From positions 62,001-126,000 of the forward strand of contig CAWFPP010000013.1 in NCBI GenBank assembly GCA_963817735.1: a stretch of DNA of 64,000 bases, read 5' to 3'. The stretch comes from Bog-473 sp963817735. GTDB lineage: Bacteria; Actinomycetota; Acidimicrobiia; Acidimicrobiales; RAAP-2. Made by a program: the position numbers and the translations under genes. Shown here piece by piece: positions 42,806-51,025 of this stretch (positions are counted from its first letter, which is position 1; every line of letters starts with the position of its first letter). A model generated the notes under the pieces. The model saw nothing but the letters and a program-made list of their open reading frames with translations, did not search any database and was not told the origin of the DNA.

Positions 42806-44350
42806 TCAGCTCGGCGCGGCAGGCGAGGGCACGCTGCCGTCCTCGACCGGCGCCAACTCCTGGCGGCCCCGTCGCAAGCCGGCGAGCGCGACAAGAGCGG
42901 CGAACGCCATGATGCCGCACATCACGTACAGGACCGATTGGGTCGCCCGGGCGAAGTCGAGCGAGACGAAGTGCGGGATGGAGGACACCGACCCGCTGCC
43001 CTGCTGGGCCTGCGTGATTCGGTTGGCCTCGGCCACCGCGTGCGGGTCACCCATCTTCTGCAGCGATGACGTCAGGTGCGACCGGTAGTCGAAGAGCAGG
43101 ATGGTCCCGAGCGCAGCCAGTCCGAGGCTGGCCCCGTAGTTCCGGATGGTCTGGGTGATGCCGGTCGCCTCGCCGTAGGAGAGGTTCCCGGCCCGGTTCA
43201 CGGCATCGGTGTTGGCCGGGCCGAGCATCATCCCCATGCCGGCGCCGGCCACGATGACCCAGATCTGCTGCTTCCCGAAGGACAGCGTCGTGGTCTTGGA
43301 GGCCCAGAACCCGAATCCCACCGCGGCGATGGCGCAGCCGATGACGACCGCGCGCTTCGCCCCCTCGCGGTCGAGCATCCGACCGCCCACCTGGGCCAGG
43401 ATCACGAAGCCGACGAAGAACCACAAAAGGAAGATGCCGGCGCCCGAGGCCGATTCGCGCAGCGCGATCTGCGCGTACTCGCTAGCGAAGAAGAAGACCG
43501 GGATGAACGCCATCATGGCGATCAGCAACACGAGGTTCTCCACGGCGAACGGCCGGATCCGAAAGATCTCGACCTTGATCAGCGGCGACTCCGTACGCAA
43601 TTCGACGAAGACGAAGATCCCGATGATGACGAGGCCGGCGATGATGCAGATCCAGGTCCAGGGGTTGCTCCACCCCCACGGCACCGACTGCTGGAGCCCG
43701 AAGATGCTCAACCCGATGCCCGCCGCGATGAGCACGGCTCCCCGGTAGTCGATCGGGGCACGCCGGTACTGGGTCTTGGGCTTCGAGACTGCGATGAGGA
43801 CCAACGCAATGAGGGCGACGGGGATGTTCACCCAGAAGATGGCCCGCCAGGTCCACTGGGTCAGGTACCCGCCCAGAACCGGCCCGACGGCCGTGAGCCC
43901 TCCGGCGATGCCGAAGAACAGGGCCAGCGCCTTGCCGCGCTCTCGGAGAGGGAAGGTGTTCACCACGATGGCCAGCGCGGCCGGGAACATGAGCGCGCCG
44001 CCGGCCCCCTGGAGCACGCGGAACCCGACGATCCACGCTTCGGCGGCCGAGCCCTTGGGCGTCAGCCCGCACATGGTCGAGGCCGTGACGAAGATGATCA
44101 CCCCGACCACGCACATCTTGGTGTGCCCGAAGATGTCCCCCAGCCGCCCGCCCAGGGCGAAGAGCGCGGCGAGTGAGATCAGATAGCCGTTGACCACCCA
44201 CTGCACACCGGTGGACGTCAGACCGAGCTCGCGCTGGATGTTCGGCACCGCGATGGAGACGATCGTCTGATCGATGAACGTCATCGAGACCGCGAAGATC
44301 ATCGCGGCCAACACCCAGTTGCGTCCCTGCATGCCGTTGCCGCTCAACAC
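42806..44350 (-). CDS. DHA2-family (EmrB/QacA) MFS drug exporter
   Basis: 514 residues, about 14 membrane segments. It begins with FIDQTIVSIAVPNIQRELG, a DHA2 motif; motif A is GGRLGDIFGHTK, motif B GFRVLQGAGGALMFPAAL, and motif C in segment 5 GGLTAVGPVLGGYLT. Exports drugs or other amphipathic compounds with protons. I use the GTG at 44350, which has GAGGGAG upstream; an ATG at 44332 has no ribosome-binding site. Divergent from the secreted repeat protein with 175 bp between. Confidence 0.9.
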   Translation of the reverse strand: MLSGNGMQGRNWVLAAMIFAVSMTFIDQTIVSIAVPNIQRELGLTSTGVQWVVNGYLISLAALFALGGRLGDIFGHTKMCVVGVIIFVTASTMCGLTPKGSAAEAWIVGFRVLQGAGGALMFPAALAIVVNTFPLRERGKALALFFGIAGGLTAVGPVLGGYLTQWTWRAIFWVNIPVALIALVLIAVSKPKTQYRRAPIDYRGAVLIAAGIGLSIFGLQQSVPWGWSNPWTWICIIAGLVIIGIFVFVELRTESPLIKVEIFRIRPFAVENLVLLIAMMAFIPVFFFASEYAQIALRESASGAGIFLLWFFVGFVILAQVGGRMLDREGAKRAVVIGCAIAAVGFGFWASKTTTLSFGKQQIWVIVAGAGMGMMLGPANTDAVNRAGNLSYGEATGITQTIRNYGASLGLAALGTILLFDYRSHLTSSLQKMGDPHAVAEANRITQAQQGSGSVSSIPHFVSLDFARATQSVLYVMCGIMAFAALVALAGLRRGRQELAPVEDGSVPSPAAPS

Positions 44351-44525
44351 CGTCTCCCTCGCGACCAGTCTCCGCAGAGACCCTAATGGGGTCGCCCGGG
44401 TGCGGGAGGCTCTCGTACGAGGTGTCGCCCGCCCCGCCGTTGGCCCTCCGTTGTCGCGCTCGGCACACGGTCCGGACCCGCCCGCAGCGTCGGGTACGGT
44501 CGTTTCCGGCAGGGAGGGGGAGTTC

Positions 44526-46283
44526 GTGCGACGAAGCGGGACCGCGGGAAGGGTCGCTTTCATGGCGGCCGCGACGATGTGGCTGGGCCTCGCCGTGGTT
44601 GGTGCGCCGATGCCGGCGTCCGCCGGTACGCCCGTGCCCGGCGCGCCGAACTGCCCCATGTTCCCGGCGGACAACGTCTGGAACACGCCCATCGCCAACC
44701 TGCCGGTCAACCCCAACAGCGCGGCATGGCTGGCCAGCATGGATGCCGGCACGACGAACCTGCATCCCGACTTCGGGCCCTCGGGCGACCCTTCGACTCC
44801 CTACGGCATTCCCTACACCGTCGTGCCCCCGTCGCAGCCCGAGGTGCCCATCACATTCCAGTACGCCGACCAGAGCGACCCGGGGCCGTATCCGTTCAGC
44901 GCGACGACGCCCATCGAAGGCGGTCAGGACGCCACCGGCGACCGCCACGCCATCATGGTCAACCCGGCGACGTGCACCCTCTACGAGCTCTACGACGCGC
45001 AGTACAGCACGTCGGGTTCGACCGCAGGGTCGGGGGCGATCTGGAACCTCAACTCGAACGCGCTGCGACCGGCCGGCTGGACATCGGCCGACGCCGCCGG
45101 CCTGCCGATCCTCCCGGGTCTCGTGCGCTACGACGAGGTCCAGTCCGGCGTCATCACGCATGCCATCCGTATGACCGCCGAGGCCACGGACACGTCGTAC
45201 CTGTGGCCGGCGCGCCACGAGGCCGGCACCTCGTCGGACCCGAACCTGCCGCCCATGGGGGCCCGCTTCCGGCTGAAGGCCGACTACGACATCTCGGGCT
45301 ACTCCCCGCAGGCCCAGGTGGTGCTGCGCGCCATGCAGCAGTACGGGCTGATCCTCGCCGACAACGGCTCCAACTGGTACTTCGGGGGAACGGCCGACGA
45401 CAACTGGCCCATCGCGCTCGTCGACGAGCTCAAAGCGGTGCCGGCCAGCGCGTTCGAGGCGGTGGACGAGTCCTCCTTGATGATCGACCCCAACTCTGGA
45501 CAGGCGCGCCAGCTCGGTGCCGCCGTCAACTGCGGGTCGGCACCCGGGTACAGCCTGGTGGCCACCGACGGCGGCATCTTCTCGTTCTGCCAGTCCTTCT
45601 TGGGATCGATGGGCGGCCAGCAGCTGAATGGTCCAATGGTGGGGATGGCGGAGACGCCCGGTGACGGTGGGTACTGGGAGGTGGCCGCCGACGGGGGCAT
45701 CTTCAGCTACGGCGACGCGCACTTCTACGGGTCGACCGGTTCCATGCACCTGAACAAGCCGATCGTGGGCATGGCGGCCACCGGTGACGGTGGGGGCTAC
45801 TGGCTCGTCGCCTCCGACGGGGGCATCTTCAGCTACGGCGACGCGCACTTCTACGGGTCGACCGGTTCCATGCACCTGAACAAGCCGATCGTGGGCATGG
45901 CGGCCACGCCCGACGGCGGGGGCTACTGGCTCGTGGCCGCCGACGGGGGCATCTTCAGCGACGGCGACGCCGCCTTCTACGGCTCGCGGGGCGGGCAACC
46001 CCTGCACGCGCCCATCGTCGGCATGGCGTCGAGCGCAACGGGTCACGGCTACTGGCTCGTCGCCTCCGACGGGGGGATCTTCACCTACGGCGACGCCGGC
46101 TTCGACGGATCAGCCGGCTCCCTGACCCTGGCCAAGCCGATCGTCGGGATGTTGCCCACCCCCGACGGCGGGGGCTACTGGCTCGTCGCCTCCGACGGGG
46201 GGATCTTCACTTACGGCGACGCCCTCTTCCATGGCTCCACCGGCGGCCTGGCGCTCGACGCTCCCGTCGTTGCCATGGGGTGA
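44526..46283 (+). CDS. Secreted protein with six ~42-residue propeller-type repeats
   Basis: 585 residues. Signal peptide to about residue 33 (MWLGLAVVGAPMPASAG). Residues ~40-335 are an extracellular domain I cannot name (CPMFPADNVWNTPIANLP, later YLWPARHEAGTSSDPNLPP). Residues ~341-585 are six copies of a repeat of the form GYWLVASDGGIFSYGDAxFYGSTG...KPIVGMAATPDGG, whose count and period suggest a six-bladed beta-propeller. Such repeats recur in Acidimicrobiia secreted proteins. Copies 2 and 3 are nearly identical in DNA. No cell-wall anchor, so it is probably released. GTG at 44526 has GGGAGGGGG upstream. Confidence 0.75.
   Translation: MRRSGTAGRVAFMAAATMWLGLAVVGAPMPASAGTPVPGAPNCPMFPADNVWNTPIANLPVNPNSAAWLASMDAGTTNLHPDFGPSGDPSTPYGIPYTVVPPSQPEVPITFQYADQSDPGPYPFSATTPIEGGQDATGDRHAIMVNPATCTLYELYDAQYSTSGSTAGSGAIWNLNSNALRPAGWTSADAAGLPILPGLVRYDEVQSGVITHAIRMTAEATDTSYLWPARHEAGTSSDPNLPPMGARFRLKADYDISGYSPQAQVVLRAMQQYGLILADNGSNWYFGGTADDNWPIALVDELKAVPASAFEAVDESSLMIDPNSGQARQLGAAVNCGSAPGYSLVATDGGIFSFCQSFLGSMGGQQLNGPMVGMAETPGDGGYWEVAADGGIFSYGDAHFYGSTGSMHLNKPIVGMAATGDGGGYWLVASDGGIFSYGDAHFYGSTGSMHLNKPIVGMAATPDGGGYWLVAADGGIFSDGDAAFYGSRGGQPLHAPIVGMASSATGHGYWLVASDGGIFTYGDAGFDGSAGSLTLAKPIVGMLPTPDGGGYWLVASDGGIFTYGDALFHGSTGGLALDAPVVAMG
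45688..45907. repeat. 94-bp near-perfect direct repeat at 126-bp spacing
   Basis: Bases 45688-45781 recur at 45814-45907 without a difference I can see. The offset is 126 bp, exactly one 42-codon propeller repeat. The neighbouring copies have diverged, so this is a recent duplication or gene conversion within the array. Confidence 0.88.
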
Positions 46284-46320
46284 GCACGCGGGTCCGGCGG
46301 GACACGTCCCAGCCGCTGCG

Positions 46321-47118
46321 CTAAACGCCCGCTCCGGTCACCTCGGTGAGCATCTGTTCCAGCGCGGCCTGGTCCGGTCCGACGAAGGCGGGGGCGTCGG
46401 GAACGGTTGCCAGGGCGCCGAGCAGCCGCTCCAGCGACGCGCCGCGCGCGGCGGGCAGGTGGCTGCTCAGGACCATGGAGGGTTCCAACGCGTGGATGCG
46501 GTCGAGCTCCGAGGCGAAGACGGCACGGTCCACGTTGTGCAGCCACGAGGAGTCCACGGTCGCCCAGAAGACCTGGCCCTGACGTAGCGCCTCCTCCGAG
46601 AGGTCCTCCGCACGTTCGGGCACCTCTTCCAACAGGGCCCCGAAGCAATCCGAGCTGAAGAAGATGCCCGAACGCTCGTCTCGCAGGCCCGTCGTGATGG
46701 GGTTGTCGAAGGCCGGAGGCCGCACTGCGGTGAGGATCCTGTCTCCCACGTCGACCGTCTGGCCCGGATTGACCAGATACACCCGGTCCATCGGCAGGGG
46801 CGCCGCCAGGCTCATGATCCCGACCCCGAGGAAGCTCGTGATCACCCGCAGCCGTTCGTTCTCGTCGAGCAAGCGGTGCAGCGAGCCGATGTGGTCGAAG
46901 TCGGTGTGGGTCAGCCAGATCCAGCGGAGGTCGGCCGGATCGATCACCGTCCCCAATGCGGTCATGAAGTCGTCGCTCCCGACCACGGTGCCGGTGTCGA
47001 CGAGCACCGGCTCGTCGGAGTGAATGACGAAGGCGTTGATGGCGAGGTCGCCGAAGCCGCTGACCGTGGCGGTCGACGTCACGACGTCGACATCGGGCGC
47101 GGCGTTGTAGGTGTGCAT
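46321..47118 (-). CDS. Metallo-beta-lactamase-fold protein
   Basis: 265 residues. VLVDTGTVVGSDDFM and LTHTDFDHIGSLHRLL give the MBL fold; the zinc motif is His-Thr-Asp-Phe-Asp-His, with Asp in place of the second His, a variation seen in flavodiiron-like and ODP-type members. SSDCFGALL and SSHLPAARG hold the remaining ligands. Probably a hydrolase or oxygen/NO-binding domain; no flavodoxin domain is attached. ATG at 47118, GAGGAG nine bases upstream. The 8-bp tandem repeat lies just upstream in its leader. Follows the SRPBCC gene and may be transcribed with it. Confidence 0.8.
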   Translation of the reverse strand: MHTYNAAPDVDVVTSTATVSGFGDLAINAFVIHSDEPVLVDTGTVVGSDDFMTALGTVIDPADLRWIWLTHTDFDHIGSLHRLLDENERLRVITSFLGVGIMSLAAPLPMDRVYLVNPGQTVDVGDRILTAVRPPAFDNPITTGLRDERSGIFFSSDCFGALLEEVPERAEDLSEEALRQGQVFWATVDSSWLHNVDRAVFASELDRIHALEPSMVLSSHLPAARGASLERLLGALATVPDAPAFVGPDQAALEQMLTEVTGAGV

Positions 47119-47138
47119 CGTGAAGGACTCCTCAGTTC

Positions 47139-47185
47139 TCGAATGGTCGAATGGTCGAATGGTCGAATGGTCGAATGGTCGAATG
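47139..47185. repeat. 8-bp tandem repeat (5 full copies plus most of a sixth)
   Basis: TCGAATGG is repeated five times without change from 47139 to 47178 and a sixth copy lacks only its last base (47179-47185). It lies between the SRPBCC stop and the MBL start, ending 21 bp before the MBL ATG. An 8-bp unit is prone to slippage. Confidence 0.95.
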
Positions 47186-47195
47186 AAGGACAGAT

Positions 47196-47723
47196 CTACG
47201 AAGCGGTCGGGGGCGCCTCCGCAGCGATCCGTAGCTGCTCGAGCGTGTGCTGCATGGCCTGGCGCAACTCGCGGGCGCGGTTGGTCGGGACATCGACGAT
47301 GCGGGCCCACGTCGGTATCCACCGGACGGTGTAGGACTCGGTGACGCGGGTGCCCGCCCCCGACGGCTCCAGCCGGTACCGCCACTCGGTCGATTCCCGG
47401 CCGCCCTCTTCGGTCACGAAGACGAACTCATGGCCGGGGTCGGCGGTCAGCACCCGGCCCTGGCGTGACCACTTCATCAGTCCGCGTGGGCCACCTTTGT
47501 TGTGGCCGATGAACCTCGCGCCCTCGGCGGGCCCGGTCGCTCCGTCGAGCCACTCCACCTGCCGGCATTCCGGGCTCCAGTCCCCCATGCGGGGCAGGTC
47601 CGCGACGAGTGCATAAATGCGCTCGGCCGGCGCCTCGATCGCCAGGGACTCAGAGTCCTGACGCAACCACCACCGGCTGCTCTTGTTCTCGGTCCTGTCC
47701 TGCGTGGTCTCAGGTTGGGTCAT
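47196..47723 (-). CDS. SRPBCC (polyketide cyclase/START-like) protein
   Basis: 175 residues. SLAIEAPAERIYALVADLPRMGDWSPE is the classic N-terminal strand-helix of the family; the C-terminal helix RARELRQAMQHTLEQLR closes a hydrophobic ligand cavity. These proteins bind or transform lipids, polyketides or hydrocarbons. ATG at 47723 with GAGGAGGA four bases upstream. Divergent from a tetR gene 82 bp away, with inverted repeats over the promoters, so it is a likely target of that repressor. Confidence 0.83.
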   Translation of the reverse strand: MTQPETTQDRTENKSSRWWLRQDSESLAIEAPAERIYALVADLPRMGDWSPECRQVEWLDGATGPAEGARFIGHNKGGPRGLMKWSRQGRVLTADPGHEFVFVTEEGGRESTEWRYRLEPSGAGTRVTESYTVRWIPTWARIVDVPTNRARELRQAMQHTLEQLRIAAEAPPTAS

Positions 47724-47805
47724 CTGGTCCTCCTCCTCGCTCTCGACGGTAGACTAATGATATTAGCTATAGCTGTCAAGATGTAAACATGCTATAGTTG
47801 AAGCG
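47724..47805. promoter_or_regulatory. Divergent promoter-operator region, SRPBCC/tetR
   Basis: This AT-rich stretch is unlike its surroundings. For the SRPBCC gene (minus), TTGACA (47779-47774) and TAGTCT (47756-47751) are spaced by 17 bp. For tetR (plus), TATAGT (47793-47798) lies 7 nt before the ATG, so that mRNA would be leaderless. Inverted repeats cover both: CTATAGC (47767-47773) with GCTATAG (47791-47797), ATGT-AA-ACAT (47781-47790) between them, and CTAAT-GAT-ATTAG (47754-47766). The layout fits an autoregulatory TetR operator. Confidence 0.7.
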
Positions 47806-48474
47806 ATGACGCGGGTCGAGGAGACGGCAAGGGCAGGCACGGCGGCGGACCCACCGACGCGGCCGGACCGCCGAGCCCGTCGCCGGCAGGAGACGATCCG
47901 GGAGATCCTCGACATTGCCCGCCAGGTCATGACGGAGGAGGGTGTCAACGGCCTGAGCCTGGCGGAGGTGGCGCGTCGCCTGGGCGTGCAGCCGCCGTCG
48001 CTCTACAAGTACTTCCCGTCGCTCATGGCGATCTATGACGCTCTGTTCCTGGAGGGGCAGCGCGAGAACCTCGAGGTGATGCGAGCCGGCATGCAGGGAG
48101 CCGAGCCGGGGCTGGCGGCGCTCACTGCGGGCCTCGAAGCGAGCGGGCGGTGGGGTCTGGCCAACCGCGCGGTCGCCGAGTTGCTCTTCTGGCGCCCCGT
48201 CCCGAGCTTCCATCCTTCACCGGAGGCGTTCGCCGTCAGCATGGAGATGGTGGAGCTCCAGCGCGGCGCCCTCGCGGAGGCCGTCGCCAAGGGCGAACTC
48301 GGCGCGGCGGCCAACGAGGAGGGAGCGATCTATCTGGTGTCGACGATCATCGTCGGCGTGCTCAGCCAGGCCTTCGCCAACGAACCCGACCTCCCCTGGG
48401 GCGAGGGCAGGTTCACCCCGACGTTCGCGACGCTGATGCGTCTGCTACCCGCCGCGTTCCCGGCCGACGATTGA
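47806..48474 (+). CDS. TetR-family transcriptional regulator
   Basis: 222 residues. N-terminal helix-turn-helix: ETIREILDIARQVMTEEGVNG, then LSLAEVARRLGVQPPSLYKYFP, with the Tyr-x-Tyr-Phe of the recognition helix. The C-terminal ~150 residues are the ligand-binding/dimer domain (TetR_C_33-like region with FWRPVPSFHPSPEAF). Probably represses itself and the divergent SRPBCC gene. ATG at 47806, likely leaderless. Confidence 0.9.
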   Translation: MTRVEETARAGTAADPPTRPDRRARRRQETIREILDIARQVMTEEGVNGLSLAEVARRLGVQPPSLYKYFPSLMAIYDALFLEGQRENLEVMRAGMQGAEPGLAALTAGLEASGRWGLANRAVAELLFWRPVPSFHPSPEAFAVSMEMVELQRGALAEAVAKGELGAAANEEGAIYLVSTIIVGVLSQAFANEPDLPWGEGRFTPTFATLMRLLPAAFPADD

Positions 48475-48502
48475 GACCAAGCACGCGCCGGCCGGCCGGC
48501 GC

Positions 48503-48967
48503 TCACGCCCCCGTCTCGAGCGTCCGGCGGTACACGCTGGTCTGACGGGTCTCGAAGCCGAGGTGCAGGTACAGCCGGTTCGCCGCTTCGCGGTCGGGGC
48601 GTGAGGTGAGGTCCACTGTGCGCGCCCCGAGCTCGGCCGACCGGTCCACAGCGGCCTGCACCAGGGCCGCCGCCACGCCGCCGCCGCGGGCGGCTTCGTC
48701 GACCACGACATCCTCGATCCAGGCCCGCACGCCCGTCGGGATCTGGAAGGTAGCCAGGGTCAGCATCCCCGCGATGGCGCCGTCGCGCCGCGCCACGAAC
48801 AGCGTGGTGGCGCCGTCGGCCACTATCCGTTCCAGGACGGCGCGGCTCGGCGGCGGGGAGGAGCGGGAGAGCTGGGGCACCAGGCGCTCGACCGCGGCAC
48901 AGAGGTCGTCATCGACCGCGGCGGCGGCCTCGACCGCGATCACGACGTCGCCGACTCGCCCCGCCAC
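48503..48967 (-). CDS. GNAT-family N-acetyltransferase
   Basis: 154 residues. Acetyl-CoA-binding motif A is VVVDEAARGGGVAAALVQAAVD (the R/Q-x-x-G-x-G/A loop is RGGGVA), followed by LTSRPDREAANRLYLHLGFE of motif B. The substrate is unknown. GTG at 48967 lies inside the end of the Nudix gene, overlapping it by 28 bp. Confidence 0.85.
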   Translation of the reverse strand: MAGRVGDVVIAVEAAAAVDDDLCAAVERLVPQLSRSSPPPSRAVLERIVADGATTLFVARRDGAIAGMLTLATFQIPTGVRAWIEDVVVDEAARGGGVAAALVQAAVDRSAELGARTVDLTSRPDREAANRLYLHLGFETRQTSVYRRTLETGA

Positions 48968-49650
48968 ATCGGTTGGCGCACGCTGTCGTAGAGCACGTCG
49001 CGGCGCTCGCCGTTGATGGCGGCGAAGACGTGGTCGCCCCAGCGATCGGATCCGACCAGTGGTTGCGGCAGCGTCTCGCGGGTGAACCAGCCGACGTCAC
49101 GCGTCTCGAGCGGATGCGGCGCCAACTCGCCGCCCACGGCCCGACAGTAGAAGAGGAGCGAGTACAGCGGCACGCGGGTGAAGCCGAGGCGCAGGCCGTC
49201 GAGGACGGCGATGAGGCGCACCGGTTCGGCGATGATGCCCGTCTCCTCCTCCACCTCCTTCACGACGACCTCGGCCGCCGAGTAGCCCACATCGCACCAC
49301 CCGGTCGGGTAGAGCCAGATGCCCGAGTCGGCGCGCTGAATCAGCAGCAGCTCCCCCTTGTCGTTGCCCACGGCGGCACCGACGGCGACCTTGGGGGTGA
49401 TGTAGCCCGGGACGCCCTTGCCGACCGTGTCCATCCACTCCTGGACCAACCCCCCGGCGTAGTCGGGGTCGTCGTCCGCACCGTCGGCCTCGGCCCGGAT
49501 GTCCGCCGCCACCTTGAGGATCTCCTCGAATCGTTCCCGCTCGTAGAGGCTCTCGGTGAAGCCCAATCCCGTGCGGGCGATGCCCGAGAGCGCCTCGCTC
49601 CAGCGCAGCAGCGTCTTGAGGGGGACGTCACGGTCGGCATTCGGGTCCAC
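48940..49650 (-). CDS. Nudix hydrolase with N-terminal helical domain
   Basis: 236 residues. The N-terminal ~75 residues are a helical domain (SEALSGIARTGLGFTESLYERERFEEIL) found in Nudix proteins acting on linked nucleoside diphosphates. The Nudix box (GWCDVGYSAAEVVVKEVEEE, then TGI) keeps the metal-binding Glu residues, but the first conserved Glu is Tyr and the Arg is Lys. Likely substrate: ADP-ribose or a dinucleotide, by family. ATG at 49650; overlaps the acetyltransferase by 28 bp. Confidence 0.83.
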   Translation of the reverse strand: MDPNADRDVPLKTLLRWSEALSGIARTGLGFTESLYERERFEEILKVAADIRAEADGADDDPDYAGGLVQEWMDTVGKGVPGYITPKVAVGAAVGNDKGELLLIQRADSGIWLYPTGWCDVGYSAAEVVVKEVEEETGIIAEPVRLIAVLDGLRLGFTRVPLYSLLFYCRAVGGELAPHPLETRDVGWFTRETLPQPLVGSDRWGDHVFAAINGERRDVLYDSVRQPMWRGESATS

Positions 49651-49694
49651 GAGCGTGACGCTACCGCGGCCCGCCGGCTGGGCCAGAATGGGGC

Positions 49695-49883
49695 ATGGCC
49701 GTCAACGAGGATTGTCGTCATTACGTCATGCGGACGACGCCGGGCGGCGAGCGCCTCGAGCGCTGCAAGGTCGACGCCAACGAACCGCTGCCCTTCGGAT
49801 GCCCCGCGGGCTGCGTGTTCTACGAGCCCCGCCGGGTCTCCTCGGCGGGATGGCACGTCCCCCAGGACCCCGACGGGAGCTGA
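49695..49883 (+). CDS. Small Cys-containing conserved protein
   Basis: 62 residues with four Cys (DCRHY, ERCKV, FGCPAGC), the last two in Cys-x-x-x-Cys form, which could bind metal. No family name known to me. ATG at 49695, 44 bp from the divergent Nudix start. Confidence 0.55.
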   Translation: MAVNEDCRHYVMRTTPGGERLERCKVDANEPLPFGCPAGCVFYEPRRVSSAGWHVPQDPDGS

Positions 49884-49894
49884 GTCCCCGGCGG

Positions 49895-50140
49895 TCAGCC
49901 CTCGAGGACGTCCCCCAGCAGGTCCACGGTGATGCCCTCGCCGCGCAGCCACTCGAGCGCGGCCTCCACCTGGCCCGACTGGCCGTCCATTTCGCACACG
50001 ATCCAACCTCGGTGCTCCTCGACGTCGGCGCGGCGGATGTCGGGGTCGACGTCGAAACGGCGCACCAGGGTGGCGAGGACGGCCCGCCGCACCTCCGTTT
50101 CCGGGAACGTCAGCTTGACCTTCACGCGGACCTCACTCAC
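49895..50140 (-). CDS. Stand-alone NIL domain protein
   Basis: 81 residues, one NIL domain (ferredoxin-like fold): VRVKVKLTFPETEVRRAVLATLV, then EEHRGWIVCEMDG, and a final helix VEAALEWLRGEGITVDLL. NIL domains occur at the end of the methionine importer ATPase MetN and in proteins linked to sulfur assimilation. The GTG at 50140 overlaps the larE stop (GTGA), so it is translationally coupled to a sulfur transferase. Confidence 0.85.
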   Translation of the reverse strand: MSEVRVKVKLTFPETEVRRAVLATLVRRFDVDPDIRRADVEEHRGWIVCEMDGQSGQVEAALEWLRGEGITVDLLGDVLEG

Positions 50141-51015
50141 ATTCCCTCCTCGTTCATGCCGGGCTGCGCCAGGGCGCGGTTCAGGCTGCCGGAGCGGAAG
50201 CCCTCCAGGTCCAGGGCCACGAAGCGGAACCCGGCGGCGCGCACGGCGGCCACAACCTCGTCCCGGCGGGCCACCACCTCGCCCAGAGCCGTCGTCTCCA
50301 CCTCGAGGCGGGCGGCATCGCCGTGGTGGCGCACCCGCAGCTGCCCGAACCCGAGGGCACGCAGCCCCGACTCGGCCGCCTCGACGGCGGCCAGGCGGCC
50401 GAGTGTGACCGGCGTGCCGTAGGGCAGGCGCGAGGCCAGGCACGCCGCGGCCGGCTTGTCCCAGGTGCGCAACCCGAGCCGGCGCGAGCAGCGCCGGATG
50501 TCATCCTTGGTGAACCCGGCCTCGACCAGCGGGAAGGCGGCCCCGGCGGCGGCGGCGGCGGCCTGCCCAGGCCGGTGGTCGCCCAGGTCGTCCAGATTGA
50601 CGCCGAGCACCACGGTGGCGCCCTCGGCCGCGGCCAGCGGGCCGACTGCATCCATGAGGGCGGTCTTGCAGCGTGCGCAGCGGTCCGGGCCATTGGCCAC
50701 GTACGCCGCGTCCTCCATCTCGTTGGTCGGCACGCCGACCCAGCGCAGGTCCCACTCGTCGGCCAGGGCGCGGCAGTCCGCCTCCTCGGCGCCGGCGAGC
50801 GAAGGCGAGAGCGCTGTGACGCAGAGCACCGAGTCCCTCCCCAGCGCGTCGTGGGCCACCTTGGCCAGGAGCGAGGAGTCGGCGCCGCCGCTGAACGCCA
50901 CCACCACGCGCCCCAGGCGCCGCAACGCACTCCTGAGGTCGTCGAGCGAGGCCGCCGGAGCGGTCGAAGGAACCGACACCGACGAAGCGGACGCGGACGG
51001 GACGGTGACGGTCAC
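50137..51015 (-). CDS. larE: Sacrificial sulfur transferase LarE
   Basis: 292 residues. LarE adenylates the pincer precursor and donates sulfur from its own Cys, twice, to make the thiocarboxylates that bind nickel. The PP-loop is SGGADSS (42-48); CARC (113-116) and KPAAACLASR with Cys192 at the sacrificial position are visible. GTG at 51015, ten bases after the hemQ stop; the frame extends to 51138 but that part overlaps hemQ. larB and larC are 12-14 kb away on the other strand. No larA is in the window. Confidence 0.9.
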   Translation of the reverse strand: MTVTVPSASASSVSVPSTAPAASLDDLRSALRRLGRVVVAFSGGADSSLLAKVAHDALGRDSVLCVTALSPSLAGAEEADCRALADEWDLRWVGVPTNEMEDAAYVANGPDRCARCKTALMDAVGPLAAAEGATVVLGVNLDDLGDHRPGQAAAAAAGAAFPLVEAGFTKDDIRRCSRRLGLRTWDKPAAACLASRLPYGTPVTLGRLAAVEAAESGLRALGFGQLRVRHHGDAARLEVETTALGEVVARRDEVVAAVRAAGFRFVALDLEGFRSGSLNRALAQPGMNEEGM

Positions 51016-51025
51016 GCCGTCGCGC

